A stretch of 64,000 nucleotides of DNA from Microbacterium jejuense (lineage in GTDB: Bacteria; Actinomycetota; Actinomycetes; Actinomycetales; Microbacteriaceae), in contig NZ_JAEUAW010000006.1 of assembly GCF_019511665.1 (NCBI RefSeq), positions 62,001-126,000 on the forward strand. Reading direction: 5' to 3'. A program made the position numbers and the translations under genes. A model generated the notes under the pieces. That model had not been told where the DNA came from, searched no databases, and saw only the letters and a list, made by a program, of their open reading frames with translations. Shown here piece by piece: positions 28,614 to 40,725 of the stretch; within the stretch, counting starts at the first letter, position 1; each line of letters begins with the position of its first letter.

Positions 28614-30716
28614 GTGTCGGAACTGCGTTGGGAAGAGATCGATCGGCGCGCGGTGGACACCGCCCGTGTCCTCGCGGCGGACGCCGTGGAGAAGGTCGGC
28701 AACGGCCACCCGGGGACGGCGATGAGCCTGGCTCCCGCGGCATACCTCCTCTACCAGCGCGTGCTGCGGCACGACCCCGCCGACACCCACTGGGTGGGCC
28801 GTGACCGGTTCATCCTGTCGGCAGGGCACTCCTCGCTGACCCAGTACGTGCAGCTGTACCTCGGCGGCTTCGGGCTCGAGCTCGACGACCTCAAGGCGCT
28901 GCGCACGTGGGGGTCGCTGACCCCGGGTCACCCCGAGTACGGCCACACCAAGGGCGTCGAGATCACGACGGGCCCGCTGGGCCAGGGTCTCGCATCGTCG
29001 GTGGGCTTCGCGTACGCGGCCCGCTACGAGCGCGGCCTGTTCGATCCGGACGCCGCGGCCGGGACCTCGCCGTTCGACCACTACGTCTACGTGATCGCCG
29101 GCGACGGCGACCTGCAGGAGGGCGTGACGAGCGAGGCGTCGTCGCTGGCGGGCCACCAGGGCCTGGGCAACCTGATCGCGATCTACGACTCGAACCAGAT
29201 CTCGATCGAGGACGACACCAACGTCGCGTTCACCGAGGATGTCGCCAAGCGCTACGAGGCGTACGGCTGGCACGTGCAGGTGGTGGACTGGAAGAAGACG
29301 GGCGAGTACGTCGAAGACGTCGCCGAGCTGTACGCCGCCATCGAGGCGGCGAAGGGCGAGACCGCCAAGCCGTCGCTCATCATCCTCCGCACGATCATCG
29401 GCTGGCCTTCGCCCGGCAAGCAGAACACCGGCAAGATCCACGGCTCGGCCCTCGGCGCCGACGAGCTGGCCGCGACCAAGAAGGTGCTCGGCTTCGACCC
29501 CGAGCAGTCCTTCGTGGTCGCCGACGACGTCATCGCCCACACGCGGGCGCTCGCCGAGCGCGCCGCCGAGGAGCGCGCCGTCTGGCAGGAGTCGTTCGAC
29601 GCGTGGGCCGCCGCGAACCCCGAGCGCAAGGCCCTGTTCGATCGGCTGGAGGCAGGCGAGCTGCCGGCGGACGTGGCATCCGCCCTGCCCTCGTTCGAAG
29701 CGGGCAAGGACGTCTCCACGCGCGCCGCGTCGGGTGTCGTCATCAACGCGCTCGCGGCCGAGCTGCCCGAGCTGTGGGGCGGGTCGGCGGACCTCGCCGA
29801 GTCGAACCTCACGACGATCAAGGACGCGAAGTCGTTCATCCCCGCCGAGTGGTCCACGCACGAGTGGTCGGGCGACCCTTACGGCCGCGTGCTGCACTTC
29901 GGCATCCGCGAGCACGCGATGGGCGCCATCGTCAACGGCATCAAGCTGCACGGGCCCACGCGTCCCTTCGGCGGAACGTTCCTGATCTTCAGCGACTACA
30001 TGCGCCCGTCAGTGCGTCTGGCCGCGCTCATGGACATCCCGTCGATCTTCGTCTGGACCCACGACTCCGTCGCGCTGGGCGAGGACGGCCCCACGCACCA
30101 GCCGATCGAGCAGCTCGCCACCCTGCGCGCCATCCCGAACTTCACGGTCGTGCGCCCCGCGGACGCGAACGAGACGTCGGCCGCGTGGCTGGAGATCCTC
30201 CGCCGCCAGGGCGGGCCGTCGGGCATCGCCCTGACCCGCCAGAACATCCCCGTGTTCCCGCGCGGCGAGGGCGAGGCCGAGGGCGACGTGTTCGCCTCGA
30301 CCGACGGCGTCGCCAAGGGCGCGTACATCCTGGCCGAGGCGCCGAACGGCACGCCCGACGTGATCCTGATCGCGACCGGCTCCGAGGTGCAGCTCGCCGT
30401 GGCGGCGCGCGAGACGCTCGCCGCCGAGGGCGTGAACGCCCGCGTCGTATCGGCTCCGTCGCTGGAGTGGTTCGCCGAGCAGGACGAGGCGTACCGCGAG
30501 AAGGTGCTGCCCGCCGCGGTGAAGGCCCGCGTGTCGGTCGAGGCCGGCTCGGCGCTCACCTGGCGCGGCATCGTCGGCGACGCCGGCCGCTCGGTCGCCA
30601 TCGACCACTTCGGCGCGTCCGCCGACTACAAGACCCTGTTCCAGAAGTTCGGCATCACCGCCGAGCACGTCGTCGAGGCAGCCCGCGAGACCATCGCGGC
30701 CGCCGCCGCACGGTAA
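28614..30716 (+). CDS. tkt: Transketolase
   Basis: A 700-residue thiamine diphosphate enzyme of the non-oxidative pentose phosphate pathway. [13 protein letters not shown] (29-41), the TPP motif GDGDLQEG near 163 with its downstream Asn, and the pyrimidine-domain GIREHAMG near 430 are visible. The GTG at 28614 is chosen because AGAAAGG lies 9 nt upstream and the protein then begins [13 protein letters not shown]; earlier in-frame ATGs overlap the promoter. First gene of tkt-tal-pgi-zwf-opcA-pgl. Confidence 0.95.
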   Translation: MSELRWEEIDRRAVDTARVLAADAVEKVGNGHPGTAMSLAPAAYLLYQRVLRHDPADTHWVGRDRFILSAGHSSLTQYVQLYLGGFGLELDDLKALRTWGSLTPGHPEYGHTKGVEITTGPLGQGLASSVGFAYAARYERGLFDPDAAAGTSPFDHYVYVIAGDGDLQEGVTSEASSLAGHQGLGNLIAIYDSNQISIEDDTNVAFTEDVAKRYEAYGWHVQVVDWKKTGEYVEDVAELYAAIEAAKGETAKPSLIILRTIIGWPSPGKQNTGKIHGSALGADELAATKKVLGFDPEQSFVVADDVIAHTRALAERAAEERAVWQESFDAWAAANPERKALFDRLEAGELPADVASALPSFEAGKDVSTRAASGVVINALAAELPELWGGSADLAESNLTTIKDAKSFIPAEWSTHEWSGDPYGRVLHFGIREHAMGAIVNGIKLHGPTRPFGGTFLIFSDYMRPSVRLAALMDIPSIFVWTHDSVALGEDGPTHQPIEQLATLRAIPNFTVVRPADANETSAAWLEILRRQGGPSGIALTRQNIPVFPRGEGEAEGDVFASTDGVAKGAYILAEAPNGTPDVILIATGSEVQLAVAARETLAAEGVNARVVSAPSLEWFAEQDEAYREKVLPAAVKARVSVEAGSALTWRGIVGDAGRSVAIDHFGASADYKTLFQKFGITAEHVVEAARETIAAAAAR

Positions 30717-30736
30717 GCACGAGGAGAGAACGCAGC

Positions 30737-31858
30737 ATGAGCACCCCCACTGAGAACCTGGTCGCCGCGGGCGTCAGCATCTGGCTCGACGACCTGTCTC
30801 GCGAGCGCATCACGTCGGGCAACCTGACCGAGCTCATCTCGACGCGCAACGTCTCGGGCGTCACGACCAACCCGACGATCTTCCAGGGCGCCATCGGCGG
30901 CGGCGGCCACTCGTACGCCGCGCAGATCGCCGAGCTCGCGGCGGCCGGCGCCTCGGTCGACGACGCGATCTTCGCGGCGACCACCGATGACGTGCGGGAT
31001 GCCGCCGACATCTTCCGTCCCGTCTACGAGGCGACCGACGGCGTCGACGGCCGCGTATCGATCGAGGTCTCGCCCGACCTCGCGCACGACACCGACGGCA
31101 CGATCGCACAGGCCAAGGAGCTGTGGGCCACGGTCGACCGCCCGAACGTGCACATCAAGATCCCCGCCACGAAGGCCGGCCTGCCCGCCATCACGGCGGT
31201 GCTCGCCGAAGGCATCTCGGTCAACGTCACGCTGATCTTCAGCCTGGAGCGCTACGCCGAAGTCATCGACGCGTTCCTCGCCGGCATCGAGCAGGCCCAG
31301 GCGAACGGGCACGACATCTCGAAGATCCACTCCGTCGCCTCGTTCTTCGTGTCGCGCGTGGACACCGAGGTCGACAAGCGCCTCGCCGCGATCGGCACCG
31401 ACGAGGCCACCGCGCTGAAGTCGCTCGCCGGCGTCGCGAACGCGCGCCTGGCGTACGAGCTGTTCGAGCAGCAGTTCGCGACCGACCGTGCGAAGGCGCT
31501 GACCGATGCCGGCGCCCACCCCCAGCGTCCGCTGTGGGCCTCCACGGGCGTCAAGGACCCGTCCCTGCCCGACACGCTGTACGTGACCGAGCTCGTCGCC
31601 CCCGGCACCGTCAACACGATGCCCGAGAAGACGCTCGAGGCCACCTTCGACCACGGCCAGGTCGCCGGCGACGCCGTCACCGGCACGTACGCCGCCGCGC
31701 ACGAGGTGTTCGACCGCCTCGCCGCCGTCGGCGTCGACTTCGCCGACGTCACCCAGGTGCTCGAGGACGAGGGCGTGTCGAAGTTCATCGCGTCGTGGCA
31801 CGACCTGCAGGGCACCGTCAAGACGGCGCTCGAGGACGCCGTCCAGGCCGCCCGATGA
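30737..31858 (+). CDS. tal: Transaldolase
   Basis: A 373-residue transaldolase of the actinobacterial type. [10 protein letters not shown] (40-49) and the Schiff-base lysine K141 in [11 protein letters not shown] identify it. It moves a dihydroxyacetone unit between sugar phosphates. GAGGAGAG about 8 nt before the ATG. Its stop overlaps the start of pgi (ATGA), so the two enzymes are made together; in some bacteria they are one fused polypeptide. Confidence 0.95.
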   Translation: MSTPTENLVAAGVSIWLDDLSRERITSGNLTELISTRNVSGVTTNPTIFQGAIGGGGHSYAAQIAELAAAGASVDDAIFAATTDDVRDAADIFRPVYEATDGVDGRVSIEVSPDLAHDTDGTIAQAKELWATVDRPNVHIKIPATKAGLPAITAVLAEGISVNVTLIFSLERYAEVIDAFLAGIEQAQANGHDISKIHSVASFFVSRVDTEVDKRLAAIGTDEATALKSLAGVANARLAYELFEQQFATDRAKALTDAGAHPQRPLWASTGVKDPSLPDTLYVTELVAPGTVNTMPEKTLEATFDHGQVAGDAVTGTYAAAHEVFDRLAAVGVDFADVTQVLEDEGVSKFIASWHDLQGTVKTALEDAVQAAR

Positions 31859-33477
31859 GCTTCGACATCCACCTCAGCGGGCACGTCAAGTCCGTCGTCG
31901 AGGCGACGCTGCCCGGGCTGGTGGCCAGCCTCGTCGCCTCGGGCATCACCGCCGGCGACGCGTCGCTGTGGGGCCCCGAGGCCGAGTCCGAGGCATCCCA
32001 GCGTCTCGGATGGGTCGAGGCGGTCAGCGTCTCGCGCCCTCTCGTGGCCGAGATCCTGGCACTGCGGGAGCGCCTGCGCGCGCAGAACGTCACGCGTGTC
32101 GTGCTCGCGGGCATGGGCGGGTCGTCGCTCGCGCCGGAGGTCATCGCGCAGACGGCAGGCGTGCCGCTCGTGATCCTCGACTCGACCGCGCCCGGCCAGG
32201 TGCTGGCCGCGATCGACGGCGACGCCGAGAGCGGCGACCTCACCCGCACGGTGCTGGTGGTGTCGTCCAAGTCCGGCTCCACGGTCGAGACCGACTCCGC
32301 CAAGCGCGCCTTCGAGGCTGCCTTCCGCGACCTAGGGATCGACCCCGCCGAGCGCATCGTCGTCGTCACCGATCCCGGCTCGCCGCTGGACCACTCCGCG
32401 CGCGCCGACGGCTACACGGTCTTCAACGCCGACCCCACCGTCGGCGGGCGCTACTCGGCGCTCACGGCGTTCGGGCTCGTGCCGGCGGGCCTCGCGGGCG
32501 CCGACATCGCGGAGCTGCTCGACGAGGCCGAGGCCTCGCTCCTCGAGCTCGCGATCGACAGCCCCGACAACCCCGCGCTCGTGCTGGCCGCGGCCATCGC
32601 CGGCGGCGAGCCGCGGCGCGACAAGCTCGGCCTCATCACCGACGGCACGCACATCGTGGGCCTGCCGGACTGGATCGAGCAGCTCGTCGCCGAGTCGACG
32701 GGCAAGGAGGGCACCGGCATCCTTCCGGTCGTCCTCCTGCCGGTCTCGCCCGAGGTCGACGCGAAGCCCGCCGATCTGCAGGTCGTGCGGTTCGTCGATG
32801 AGGCGAAGCGGTTCCACCTGTTCGAGCACCACGAGGGCGAGGTCCTCGTGAGCGGCTCGCTCGGCGCCCAGTTCGTGGTGTGGGAGTACGCGACGGCGAT
32901 CGCGGGACGGATGCTGGGCATCAACCCGTTCGACCAGCCCGACGTCGAGTCCGCCAAGGTCGCCGCCCGCGGGCTGCTGGACGCGCGTCCCGAGCCCACT
33001 CCCCCGGCCTTCGCGGTCGAGGGCGTCGAGGTGCGTGTCTCGGATCCTGCGCTGGCGGCATCCGGAACCGTCGCCGGCGTGCTCGACGCACTGTGGGCGC
33101 AGCTCTCGCCGGACGGGTACGTCGCCATCCAGGCCTACGTGAACCGGCTGGCGCTGCCGCAGCTCGAAGGCCTGCGCGAACTGGTCGCCGCCGACTCCGG
33201 CCGGCCCACCACGTTCGGCTGGGGCCCGCGCTTCCTGCACTCGACCGGCCAGTACCACAAGGGCGGTCCGGCGAACGGCGTGTTCCTGCAGATCCTCGAG
33301 CAGACCGACGTCGACCTCGAGATCCCAGACCGTCCGTTCACGTTCGGCCAGCTGATCCAGGCGCAGGCCGCCGGGGACGCCGCCGTGCTCGCCGAGGGCC
33401 ACGGCCGTCCTGTCGTGACCCTCACCCTGACCGACCCGCAGATCGAAGTGCTGTCGCTCTTCGAAGCGGCCCAGTAG
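31855..33477 (+). CDS. pgi: Glucose-6-phosphate isomerase
   Basis: A 540-residue isomerase with two SIS domains. [14 protein letters not shown] and [10 protein letters not shown] in the first domain and [11 protein letters not shown] near the C-terminus are the phosphosugar-binding and catalytic regions. It resembles the Pgi half of transaldolase-Pgi fusions more than the E. coli enzyme (from its motifs). Start overlaps the tal stop. It links glycolysis with the pentose phosphate enzymes of the same operon. Confidence 0.92.
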   Translation: MSFDIHLSGHVKSVVEATLPGLVASLVASGITAGDASLWGPEAESEASQRLGWVEAVSVSRPLVAEILALRERLRAQNVTRVVLAGMGGSSLAPEVIAQTAGVPLVILDSTAPGQVLAAIDGDAESGDLTRTVLVVSSKSGSTVETDSAKRAFEAAFRDLGIDPAERIVVVTDPGSPLDHSARADGYTVFNADPTVGGRYSALTAFGLVPAGLAGADIAELLDEAEASLLELAIDSPDNPALVLAAAIAGGEPRRDKLGLITDGTHIVGLPDWIEQLVAESTGKEGTGILPVVLLPVSPEVDAKPADLQVVRFVDEAKRFHLFEHHEGEVLVSGSLGAQFVVWEYATAIAGRMLGINPFDQPDVESAKVAARGLLDARPEPTPPAFAVEGVEVRVSDPALAASGTVAGVLDALWAQLSPDGYVAIQAYVNRLALPQLEGLRELVAADSGRPTTFGWGPRFLHSTGQYHKGGPANGVFLQILEQTDVDLEIPDRPFTFGQLIQAQAAGDAAVLAEGHGRPVVTLTLTDPQIEVLSLFEAAQ

Positions 33478-33493
33478 GAGTTCAAGCCCCCTC

Positions 33494-35044
33494 ATGACCG
33501 TCGAGATCACGCGCGGGCACAACCCGCTGCGCGACCCCGAAGACCGCCGCCTCAACCGCATCGCCGGCCCGAGCGCGCTCGTCATCTTCGGCGTCACGGG
33601 AGACCTCTCCCGCAAGAAGCTCATGCCCGCCGTCTACGACCTCGCCAACCGCGGTCTGCTGCCCCCCGGGTTCGCCCTCGTCGGGTTCGCTCGCCGCGAC
33701 TGGGAGGACCAGGACTTCGCGAAGGTCGTGTACGACGCGGTGCGCCAGCACGCGCGCACCGAGTTCCGCGACGAGACCTGGCAGCAGCTGCTGCAGGGCA
33801 TCCGGTTCGTGTCGGGCGAGTTCGGCGACCCGGAGGCGTTCCGTCGTCTGCGCGAGACCGTCGACCGGCTCGACACCGAGCGCGGCACGATGGGCAACCA
33901 CGCGTTCTACCTGTCGATCCCGCCGAAGGACTTCGCGGTCGTCGCCGAGCAGCTGAAGTCGTCCGGACTCGTCGACGACACGGCCGACCAGCCCGACCGC
34001 TGGCGCCGCGTGGTCATCGAGAAGCCGTTCGGGCACGACCTCGAGTCCGCGCGGGCACTGAACGACGTGCTGCGCTCGACGTTCCCGACCGACTCGATCT
34101 TCCGCATCGACCACTACCTCGGCAAGGAGACGGTCCAGAACATCCTGGCGCTGCGCTTCGCGAACGAGCTGTACGAGCCGATCTGGAACCGCAACTACGT
34201 CGACCACGTCCAGATCACGATGGCCGAGGACATCGGCGTCGGCGGCCGTGCCGGCTACTACGACGGTGTCGGCGCCGCACGCGACGTCATCCAGAACCAC
34301 CTGCTGCAGCTGCTCGCGCTCACCGCGATGGAGGAGCCCATCTCGTTCGACGCGAAGGATCTCCGCGCCGAGAAGGAGAAGGTGCTCGCCGCCGTCACGC
34401 TCCCCGACGACCTGGAGCGCTCGACCGCGCGCGGGCAGTACGCGGGCGGCTGGCAGGGCGGCGAGAAGGTGCTCGGCTTCCTCGAAGAGGAGGGCATGAA
34501 CCCGCAGTCGACGACCGAGACCTACGCCGCCGTCACGCTGGAGATCAACACGCGCCGCTGGGCGGGCGTGCCGTTCTACCTGCGCACGGGCAAGCGCCTC
34601 GGCCGCCGGGTGACCGAGATCGCTGTCGTCTTCAAGCGCGCGCCCGAGATGCTGTTCCGCCAGGGACAGACGGCGGGCCAGGGGCAGAACGCCCTGGTCA
34701 TCCGCGTGCAGCCCGACGAGGGCGTCACGATCCGCTTCGGCTCGAAGGTGCCGGGCGCGGGTGCGCAGGTGCGCGACGTCACGATGGACTTCGGCTACGG
34801 CCACGCGTTCACCGAGGCCAGCCCCGAGGCCTACGAGCGACTCATCCTCGATGTGCTGCTCGGCGACCCGCCGCTGTTCCCGCGGCACGAAGAGGTCGAG
34901 CTGTCGTGGAAGATCCTGGACCCGATCGAGCGGTTCTGGGACGCCCAGGGCGGCCCGCTCGAACAGTACTCGCCCGGGTCGTGGGGCCCGGACTCCGCGG
35001 ACGAGATGCTCGCCCGCGACGGCCGTACCTGGAGGCGCCCGTGA
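33494..35044 (+). CDS. zwf: Glucose-6-phosphate 1-dehydrogenase
   Basis: A 516-residue enzyme that oxidises glucose-6-phosphate to the lactone. The coenzyme motif FGVTGDLSRKKL (32-43) and the active-site RIDHYLGKETVQN near residue 200 are clear. Length is normal. GGAG lies about 12 nt before the ATG and pgi ends 16 nt upstream. Followed with a GTGA overlap by its assembly factor opcA. Confidence 0.97.
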   Translation: MTVEITRGHNPLRDPEDRRLNRIAGPSALVIFGVTGDLSRKKLMPAVYDLANRGLLPPGFALVGFARRDWEDQDFAKVVYDAVRQHARTEFRDETWQQLLQGIRFVSGEFGDPEAFRRLRETVDRLDTERGTMGNHAFYLSIPPKDFAVVAEQLKSSGLVDDTADQPDRWRRVVIEKPFGHDLESARALNDVLRSTFPTDSIFRIDHYLGKETVQNILALRFANELYEPIWNRNYVDHVQITMAEDIGVGGRAGYYDGVGAARDVIQNHLLQLLALTAMEEPISFDAKDLRAEKEKVLAAVTLPDDLERSTARGQYAGGWQGGEKVLGFLEEEGMNPQSTTETYAAVTLEINTRRWAGVPFYLRTGKRLGRRVTEIAVVFKRAPEMLFRQGQTAGQGQNALVIRVQPDEGVTIRFGSKVPGAGAQVRDVTMDFGYGHAFTEASPEAYERLILDVLLGDPPLFPRHEEVELSWKILDPIERFWDAQGGPLEQYSPGSWGPDSADEMLARDGRTWRRP

Positions 35045-36000
35045 TCGTCGACCTGCCCGACACCACCGTCAGCAAGATCTCTCGTGCACTCGTCAACGTG
35101 CGCGAAGAGGGCGGCGCGGTCGCGCTCGGCCGCGTGCTGACGCTCATCATCCTCACGCGCGAGGCCGCGGTCGAAGAGGTCATCGAGGCCGCCAACGACG
35201 CGTCGCGCGAGCACCCGATGCGCGTCATCGTCGTGATGCTGCCGGACGGCTACGACGAGGAGTCGCGCCTGGACGCGCAGATCCGCGTCGGCGGCGACGC
35301 CGGTGCGAGCGAGGTCGTGACGCTGCGGGCGTTCGGCGACGCCGGGCGCTCCAACCTCGAGAGCCTCGTCACCGGTCTGCTGCTGCCCGACGCCCCTGTC
35401 GTGGTGTGGTGGCCCAACCGCACGCCCGAGAACATCTCGAAGACGTCGATCGGCCGCATCGCTCAGCGCCGGATCACGGATGCCGCGGCCCAGTCCGATC
35501 CGTCGGCCTTCGTCGCGGGGCTCGGCGCCCAGTACGCGCCGGGCGACACCGACCTCGCGTGGACGCGGCTGACGCGCTGGCGCGAGCAGCTGGCGGCGAT
35601 CCTGGACCAGCCGCCGTACGAGCCCGTCCTGAGCGTGCGCGTGCGCGGCGCGGCGGACTCGCCGTCGACCGCGCTCCTCGCCGCGTGGCTGCGTCTCACG
35701 CTCGACGTTCCCGTCGACTGGGCGTACCTCGGCGCCGACGAATGGCCGCACGGCATCAAGTCCGTGGCGCTCGTGCGCGCGAGCGGCGAAGTGCTGCTGG
35801 AGCGTCCCACTCCGGGTGCCGCGATCCTCACGCAGCCCGGCCAGCCCAGCCACGAGCTCGCCTTCCCCCGGCGGACGCTGCGCGAGTGCCTGGCCGAGGA
35901 GCTGCGTCGCCTGGATCCGGACGTCCTGTATGGTCGAGTCATCACCGAGGGCTGGGAGCTGCTCGACCCGCCGGCGACGAAGGAGACGCAGAACCGATGA
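35041..36000 (+). CDS. opcA: Glucose-6-phosphate dehydrogenase assembly protein OpcA
   Basis: A 319-residue OpcA family protein that assembles or activates G6PDH. It begins IVDLPDTTVSKISRAL, typical of the family, and contains VVWWPNRTPENISKT near 120 and the C-terminal LDPDVLYGRVI. The GTG start overlaps the zwf stop. The constant zwf-opcA pairing in actinobacteria and cyanobacteria supports the call. Confidence 0.93.
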   Translation: MIVDLPDTTVSKISRALVNVREEGGAVALGRVLTLIILTREAAVEEVIEAANDASREHPMRVIVVMLPDGYDEESRLDAQIRVGGDAGASEVVTLRAFGDAGRSNLESLVTGLLLPDAPVVVWWPNRTPENISKTSIGRIAQRRITDAAAQSDPSAFVAGLGAQYAPGDTDLAWTRLTRWREQLAAILDQPPYEPVLSVRVRGAADSPSTALLAAWLRLTLDVPVDWAYLGADEWPHGIKSVALVRASGEVLLERPTPGAAILTQPGQPSHELAFPRRTLRECLAEELRRLDPDVLYGRVITEGWELLDPPATKETQNR

Positions 36001-36036
36001 TGCTGGCGCAGGGCCTCGGGGCACGGGTGATCCGAC

Positions 36037-36816
36037 ATGGTTGAAGGCTGGGCCGAGAAACGTGTCGTCATCGCTCCCGACCCCGCGACCCTGTCGGATT
36101 CGGTCGCGGCCCGCTTCCTGAGCCGCGTCGCCAAGCGCGTCGACGAGGGCAAGCTCGCGCACGTCTCGCTCACGGGGGGCTCGATGGGCTCCCGCGTGCT
36201 GGCCTCGGCGGTGCGCAATCCCCGCGCCGAGCGCATCGACTGGTCGCGCGTGCACTTCTGGTGGAGCGACGAGCGGTGGCTGCCCCGCGGCGACGCCGAG
36301 CGCAACGACCGTCAGGCGCGCGACGCGATGCTCGACGCCATCGACATCCCCGCTGGCAACATCCACGCCACCCTCGCGAGCGACGACGGTGCGGATCTCG
36401 ATGCCGCGGCCGCCGCGTATGCCGAGGAGCTGGCCGGCTTCCCCGGCCCCGAGGGCCCCTGGCCCGCGTTCGACGTGTGCTTCTTGGGGGTCGGACCCGA
36501 CGGGCACATCGCGTCGCTGTTCCCGGACCGCGAAGAGATCCAGATCACGGATCGCTCGGTGGTCGCGGTGCGCGACTCCCCGAAGCCGCCGCCCGAGCGC
36601 ATCACCATGACGCGCCCGGTCATCAACGGCTCCAAGCGCGTGTGGATGGTGCTGTCGGGCCCAGACAAGGCGTCCGCGCTCGGCCTCGCCCTGGCCGGCG
36701 CCAGCTACGCCAGCGTGCCGGCGGCGGGGGCGAAGGGCCGCAAGCGCACGATCTTCTTCGTCGACGAGGCCGCCGCCGCACAGGTTCCGCCGGACCTCAT
36801 CGACCGGGAGTACTGA
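36037..36816 (+). CDS. pgl: 6-phosphogluconolactonase
   Basis: A 259-residue DevB/SOL-type lactonase that hydrolyses the Zwf product. LTGGSMGSRVL (about 46-56), SRVHFWWSDERWLPRGDAERN (about 69-89, split over two beta strands) and LGVGPDGHIASLFP (about 151) are the family motifs. No strong ribosome-binding site before the ATG. Last gene of the pentose phosphate operon, ending before a strong bidirectional terminator. Confidence 0.94.
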   Translation: MVEGWAEKRVVIAPDPATLSDSVAARFLSRVAKRVDEGKLAHVSLTGGSMGSRVLASAVRNPRAERIDWSRVHFWWSDERWLPRGDAERNDRQARDAMLDAIDIPAGNIHATLASDDGADLDAAAAAYAEELAGFPGPEGPWPAFDVCFLGVGPDGHIASLFPDREEIQITDRSVVAVRDSPKPPPERITMTRPVINGSKRVWMVLSGPDKASALGLALAGASYASVPAAGAKGRKRTIFFVDEAAAAQVPPDLIDREY

Positions 36817-36842
36817 ACGCCGGACGGCGTGACGCCGGAATG

Positions 36843-36877
36843 ACGAAGAGCGGATGCCGACGGCATCCGCTCTTCGT
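36843..36877. terminator. Bidirectional terminator between pgl and rbpA
   Basis: Perfect 16-bp stem (36843-36858 with 36862-36877), 3-nt loop; the top of the stem is GCGGATGCC/GGCATCCGC. Confidence 0.85.
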
Positions 36878-36895
36878 ATGTCTGTGTGGCCCGGC

Positions 36896-37252
36896 TCAGT
36901 CCTGGCCGCGCCGCTCGCGCAGCTGCTGCAGCGCGTCGTCGAGAAGCTGCTCGGCCTCTTCTTCGGTGCGGCGCTCCTTCACGTACGCGAGGTGCGTCTT
37001 GTACGGCTCGGTCTTCGCGAGGGCCGGCGGGTTCTCTTTGTCACGACCGGCCGGCAGGCCCGAGTGGGGCGAGTCGATCGTGTCGGGGATCTCTTCTTCG
37101 GGGATGCCGGCCGCGAAGTAGCGGACGGTCTCGTTGCCGAGGGCATCCCAGTACGAGACCGCCACGCGCTCGGCGTGGAAGCCGTGGTCCTGCTCGCCCA
37201 TGGGTCCGGCACCGACGCGGGTGCCGCGGATCGCGTTGCCTCCGGTCGCCAT
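36896..37252 (-). CDS. rbpA: RNA polymerase-binding protein RbpA
   Basis: A 118-residue actinobacterial transcription factor that binds sigma A-type holoenzyme and stabilises open complexes. It shows the RbpA core AIRGTRVGAGPMGE, ERVAVSYWDALGNET and a Lys/Arg/Glu-rich C-terminal helix (sigma-interacting region). The zinc-binding cysteines of some RbpA proteins are absent. The ATG overlaps the secG stop by one base (TGATG). Confidence 0.93.
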   Translation of the reverse strand: MATGGNAIRGTRVGAGPMGEQDHGFHAERVAVSYWDALGNETVRYFAAGIPEEEIPDTIDSPHSGLPAGRDKENPPALAKTEPYKTHLAYVKERRTEEEAEQLLDDALQQLRERRGQD

Positions 37253-37500
37253 CAGATCGCCTGGAACTTCGTGATGAGGCCGAGGGCCACGATCGCCGCG
37301 AACCACACCAGCGCGAGGATCACGGTGAAGCGGTTGAGGTTGCGCTCCGCGAGTCCCGACGAGCCGAGGGCGGAGGTCATGCCGCCGCCGAACATGTCGG
37401 ACAGGCCGCCGCCGCGCCCCTTGTGGAGCAGGATGAGGAGGGTCAGCAGGAGACTCGTGATGCCGAGAAGCACCTGCAGGACGAACTCGATGATCTGCAC
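37252..37500 (-). CDS. secG: Preprotein translocase subunit SecG
   Basis: An 82-residue membrane protein with two helices (about 2-24 and 57-78) and the SecG loop HKGRGGGLSDMFGG between them. It is the small subunit of the SecYEG channel. GTG start with GAAAGG 11 nt upstream. Preceded by a TATACT -10 element. Gene position after tpiA is the usual one in actinobacteria. Confidence 0.94.
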   Translation of the reverse strand: MQIIEFVLQVLLGITSLLLTLLILLHKGRGGGLSDMFGGGMTSALGSSGLAERNLNRFTVILALVWFAAIVALGLITKFQAI

Positions 37501-37549
37501 AGTCGTTGAAGCCTTTCGGTGCGATCATTCGCCGATCGCACAAGGGACA

Positions 37550-37555
37550 AGTATA
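37550..37555 (-). promoter_or_regulatory. -10 element of secG-rbpA
   Basis: TATACT on the minus strand, about 50 nt before the secG GTG. The adjoining tpiA terminator leaves no room for a clear -35. Confidence 0.5.
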
Positions 37556-37563
37556 CGTGTAGG

Positions 37564-37598
37564 CCGGCGGGCGGCGAGGAATCCTCGCCGCCCGCCGG
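37564..37598 (-). terminator. Terminator after tpiA
   Basis: Perfect 16-bp GC-rich stem (37564-37579 with 37583-37598) and AAT loop, 8 nt past the tpiA stop. It separates gap-pgk-tpiA from secG-rbpA. Confidence 0.8.
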
Positions 37599-37606
37599 AG
37601 ACGGCG

Positions 37607-38398
37607 TCAGACGCCGACGTGCTTCTGGTACCGGATGATGGCGGCGAACTCGTCCACGACGAGGCTCGCGCCGCCCACCAGGGCGCCGTCGACATCGGGC
37701 TCGCGCATGAAGCTCGCGATGTTGGCAGCCTTCACGGAGCCGCCGTACAGGATGCGCGTGCGGGCTGCGGCGTCCGCCCCGAGCTTCGCGGCGATGACGT
37801 CGCGCAGCGCGGAGCACACCTCCTGCGCCTGCTCGGGCGACGCGACCTGACCCGTGCCGATGGCCCAGACCGGCTCGTAGGCCACGACGATGTCGGCGTC
37901 AGCGGGCAGACCTTCGAGCGCGACCTCCAGCTGGCCGATCGACACGGCGGTGGGGCCGGACTCCTCACGCTGCTCCAGCGTCTCGCCGACGCAGATGACG
38001 GGGACGAGGCCGTGCTTGATCGCCGCCTTCACCTTCGACGCCACGACCTCGTCCGTCTCGGCGTGGTACTGCCGGCGCTCGGAGTGGCCGACGATGACGT
38101 AGCGCGCGTCGAGCTTCGCCAGGAACGCACCCGACACCTCGCCGGTGTACGCGCCGGAGTCGTGCGCCGACACGTCCTGCGCGCCCAGGGCGAACGGGAT
38201 CTTGTCGGCGTCGAGCAGCGTCTGCACCGTCCGAAGGTCGGTGAACGGCGGGAAGACCGCCACCTCGACGGAGCCGTCCTCGTGCTTGGCGTCCTTGAGG
38301 GTCCAGTGCAGCTTCTGCACGAACGCGACCGCCTGCAGGTGGTCGAGGTTCATCTTCCAGTTGCCCGCGATGAGCGGGGTGCGGCTGCTCACTGCCAT
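37607..38398 (-). CDS. tpiA: Triosephosphate isomerase
   Basis: A 263-residue TIM barrel. AGNWKMN with K15, VIVGHSERR with the catalytic histidine near 99, and [11 protein letters not shown] with the catalytic glutamate near 172 are all intact. It interconverts the two triose phosphates. Its start overlaps the end of pgk by 10 nt. Confidence 0.97.
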   Translation of the reverse strand: MAVSSRTPLIAGNWKMNLDHLQAVAFVQKLHWTLKDAKHEDGSVEVAVFPPFTDLRTVQTLLDADKIPFALGAQDVSAHDSGAYTGEVSGAFLAKLDARYVIVGHSERRQYHAETDEVVASKVKAAIKHGLVPVICVGETLEQREESGPTAVSIGQLEVALEGLPADADIVVAYEPVWAIGTGQVASPEQAQEVCSALRDVIAAKLGADAAARTRILYGGSVKAANIASFMREPDVDGALVGGASLVVDEFAAIIRYQKHVGV

Positions 38399-39603
38399 CC
38401 GAGGACCTCCAGTCCGGGAAGCTTCTTGCCCTCGAGGAACTCCAGGCTCGCGCCGCCGCCCGTCGAGATGTGGCCGAACTGGTCGTCGGCGAACCCGAGC
38501 TGGCGCACCGCGGCGGCCGAATCGCCGCCGCCGACGACCGACAGACCGTCGACCGCGGTGAGCGCCTTGGCGACCGCCTTGGTGCCCGCGGCGAACGCGG
38601 GCATCTCGAACACGCCCATCGGGCCGTTCCAGAACACGGTGGTCGACGAGCGGATCGCCGCGGCGAACAGCTCCGCCGTCTGCGGTCCGATGTCGAGCCC
38701 GAGGCCGTCGGCGCCGAAGGCGGTGTCTTCGAGCGCGTCCGCCGGCGCCACGACGTGGTCGGCGTCCGCCGCGAACGCGGACGCCATGACCGCGTCGACC
38801 GGGAGGATCAACTCGACGCCGCGCTCGGCGGCATCCGCGATGTAGCCCTTCACGGTCTCGATCTGGTCGACCTCGAGGAGGCTCTTGCCGACCTTGTACC
38901 CCTGCGCGGCGAGGAACGTGAACAGCATGCCGCCGCCCACGAGGATCTTGTCGGCGCGCGGCAGCAGGTGCGCGATGACACCCAGCTTGTCGCTGACCTT
39001 CGACCCGCCGAGCACCACGGTGTAGGGGCGCTCGGGGTTCTCGGTGAGGCGGTCGAGGACGTCGACCTCCTTCTCGATGAGAAATCCGGCGGCAGAGGGC
39101 AGGATCTCGGCGAGGTCGTAGACCGACGCCTGCTTGCGGTGCACGACACCGAAGCCGTCCGACACGAGCACATCGCCCAGCGCGGCGAGCTCCTCGGCGA
39201 ACGCGCGGCGTGCGGCGTCGTCCTTGGCGGTCTCGCCCGGGTTGAACCGGAGGTTCTCGATGACCGCGACGTCGCCGTCCTCGAGCGCGGCGACGGCCTC
39301 CTGGGCCGACTCCCCCACCGTGTCGCGCGCGAAGGCGACGGGCTTGCCGAGCAGCTCCGAGAGGCGCTGGGCGACAGGCTCGAGGCTGTACTTCGGGTCG
39401 GGCGCGCCGTCGGGCCGCCCGAGGTGCGAGCAGACGATGACGCGGGCGCCCTGGTTGATCAGGGCGTTGAGCGTGGGGAGCGTGGCCCGCACACGGCCAT
39501 CGTCCGTGATGACCCCGTCCTTGAGAGGGACGTTGAGGTCAGCACGGACGATGACACGCTTGCCGGCCAGCGGACCCAGGGTGCTGAGGGTGCGCAGAGC
39601 CAT
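38389..39603 (-). CDS. pgk: Phosphoglycerate kinase
   Basis: A 404-residue two-domain kinase. [14 protein letters not shown] (near 18-31), SHLGRPDG (near 58) and the C-terminal GGGDSAAAV nucleotide loop (near 367) are present. It makes ATP and 3-phosphoglycerate. 9 nt after gap, overlapping tpiA, as part of gap-pgk-tpiA. Confidence 0.97.
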   Translation of the reverse strand: MALRTLSTLGPLAGKRVIVRADLNVPLKDGVITDDGRVRATLPTLNALINQGARVIVCSHLGRPDGAPDPKYSLEPVAQRLSELLGKPVAFARDTVGESAQEAVAALEDGDVAVIENLRFNPGETAKDDAARRAFAEELAALGDVLVSDGFGVVHRKQASVYDLAEILPSAAGFLIEKEVDVLDRLTENPERPYTVVLGGSKVSDKLGVIAHLLPRADKILVGGGMLFTFLAAQGYKVGKSLLEVDQIETVKGYIADAAERGVELILPVDAVMASAFAADADHVVAPADALEDTAFGADGLGLDIGPQTAELFAAAIRSSTTVFWNGPMGVFEMPAFAAGTKAVAKALTAVDGLSVVGGGDSAAAVRQLGFADDQFGHISTGGGASLEFLEGKKLPGLEVLGWQ

Positions 39604-39612
39604 GGCGACGGA

Positions 39613-40725
<1,113 letters not shown>

